Source: Armatimonadota bacterium
Lineage (GTDB): Bacteria > Armatimonadota > UBA5829
Direction: 5' to 3'
Assembly: GCA_026415535.1 (NCBI GenBank)
Contig: JAOAGX010000095.1
Location: 1-7,804 of the forward strand
DNA length: 7,804 nt
The notes beneath the pieces were generated by a model. It did no database searches. It was not told where the DNA came from and was given only the letters and a program-made list of their open reading frames with translations. Of the stretch, positions 7,786-7,804 are shown one piece after another. Position numbers and translations under genes: made by a program. How positions within the stretch are numbered: the stretch's first letter is position 1; each line of letters begins with the position of its first letter.

Positions 7786-7804
7786 CTGTCTCTTATACAC
7801 ATCT
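7786..7804. other. Nextera/Tn5 mosaic-end adapter (sequencing artefact)
   Basis: The last 19 bases match the synthetic Tn5 mosaic end used in transposase-based library preparation, from CTGTCTC to the final ATCT. Read on the minus strand it encodes the known artefact peptide MCIRDS fused in frame to the alpha-2-macroglobulin. Natural IS50 outside and inside ends differ from this hybrid sequence, so it is not a mobile element. Genomic sequence stops at 7785. Confidence 0.97.

Noticed and set aside
7786..7804. A natural Tn5/IS50 end marking a transposon insertion
   Set aside because: The sequence is the synthetic hybrid mosaic end, not the natural outside or inside end, and sits exactly at the window edge. 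Library adapter explains it fully.

Overview
The window reads as a fragment of a bacterial chromosome, probably from a metagenome or draft assembly. Every convincing gene lies on the minus strand, so the window is read here from its right end to its left. A Ser/Thr kinase beside a membrane FHA protein, a VanW-family protein, a bacterial alpha-2-macroglobulin and a sugar-isomerase-like TIM barrel together would suit an environmental lineage such as Armatimonadota or a related phylum. That placement rests on remembered family resemblance and has low confidence. No rRNA, tRNA, CRISPR array, transposase or natural mobile element is visible.

Layout in transcription order. (1) 7786-7804 is exactly the 19-bp synthetic Tn5 mosaic end used in Nextera libraries, so the window ends at a contig edge carrying untrimmed adapter. 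(2) 4140-7785 is a large alpha-2-macroglobulin-like gene with an intact thioester motif (CTEQ); its 5' part is missing. (3) 3266-4063 is a VanW-family protein with an N-terminal membrane anchor, 76 nt downstream of (2) and with a good Shine-Dalgarno. (4) An AT-rich gap at 3115-3265 holds three copies of a 9-bp word, two direct and one inverted, which may be an operator. (5) 2212-3114 is a sugar phosphate isomerase/epimerase-like TIM barrel. (6) 752-2122 is a protein with a glycine-rich multi-pass membrane region, two FHA domains and a cysteine knuckle between them. It is followed by a clear intrinsic terminator at 657-679. (7) A near-consensus sigma70-type promoter at 539-567, abutted by a perfect palindrome, drives the N-terminal part of a Ser/Thr protein kinase that runs off the left edge.

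How the genes may work together (inference). The alpha-2-macroglobulin and VanW proteins are both envelope-directed and probably co-transcribed. The FHA protein and the kinase are a classic phosphothreonine reader and writer pair, although terminator and promoter place them in separate transcription units. The TIM barrel has no obvious link to either pair. I see no defence island or clearly new system. The points most worth a second look are the altered catalytic loop of the kinase (possibly an assembly-edge error), the alpha-2-macroglobulin/VanW pairing, the repeat cluster and the palindrome-plus-promoter module.
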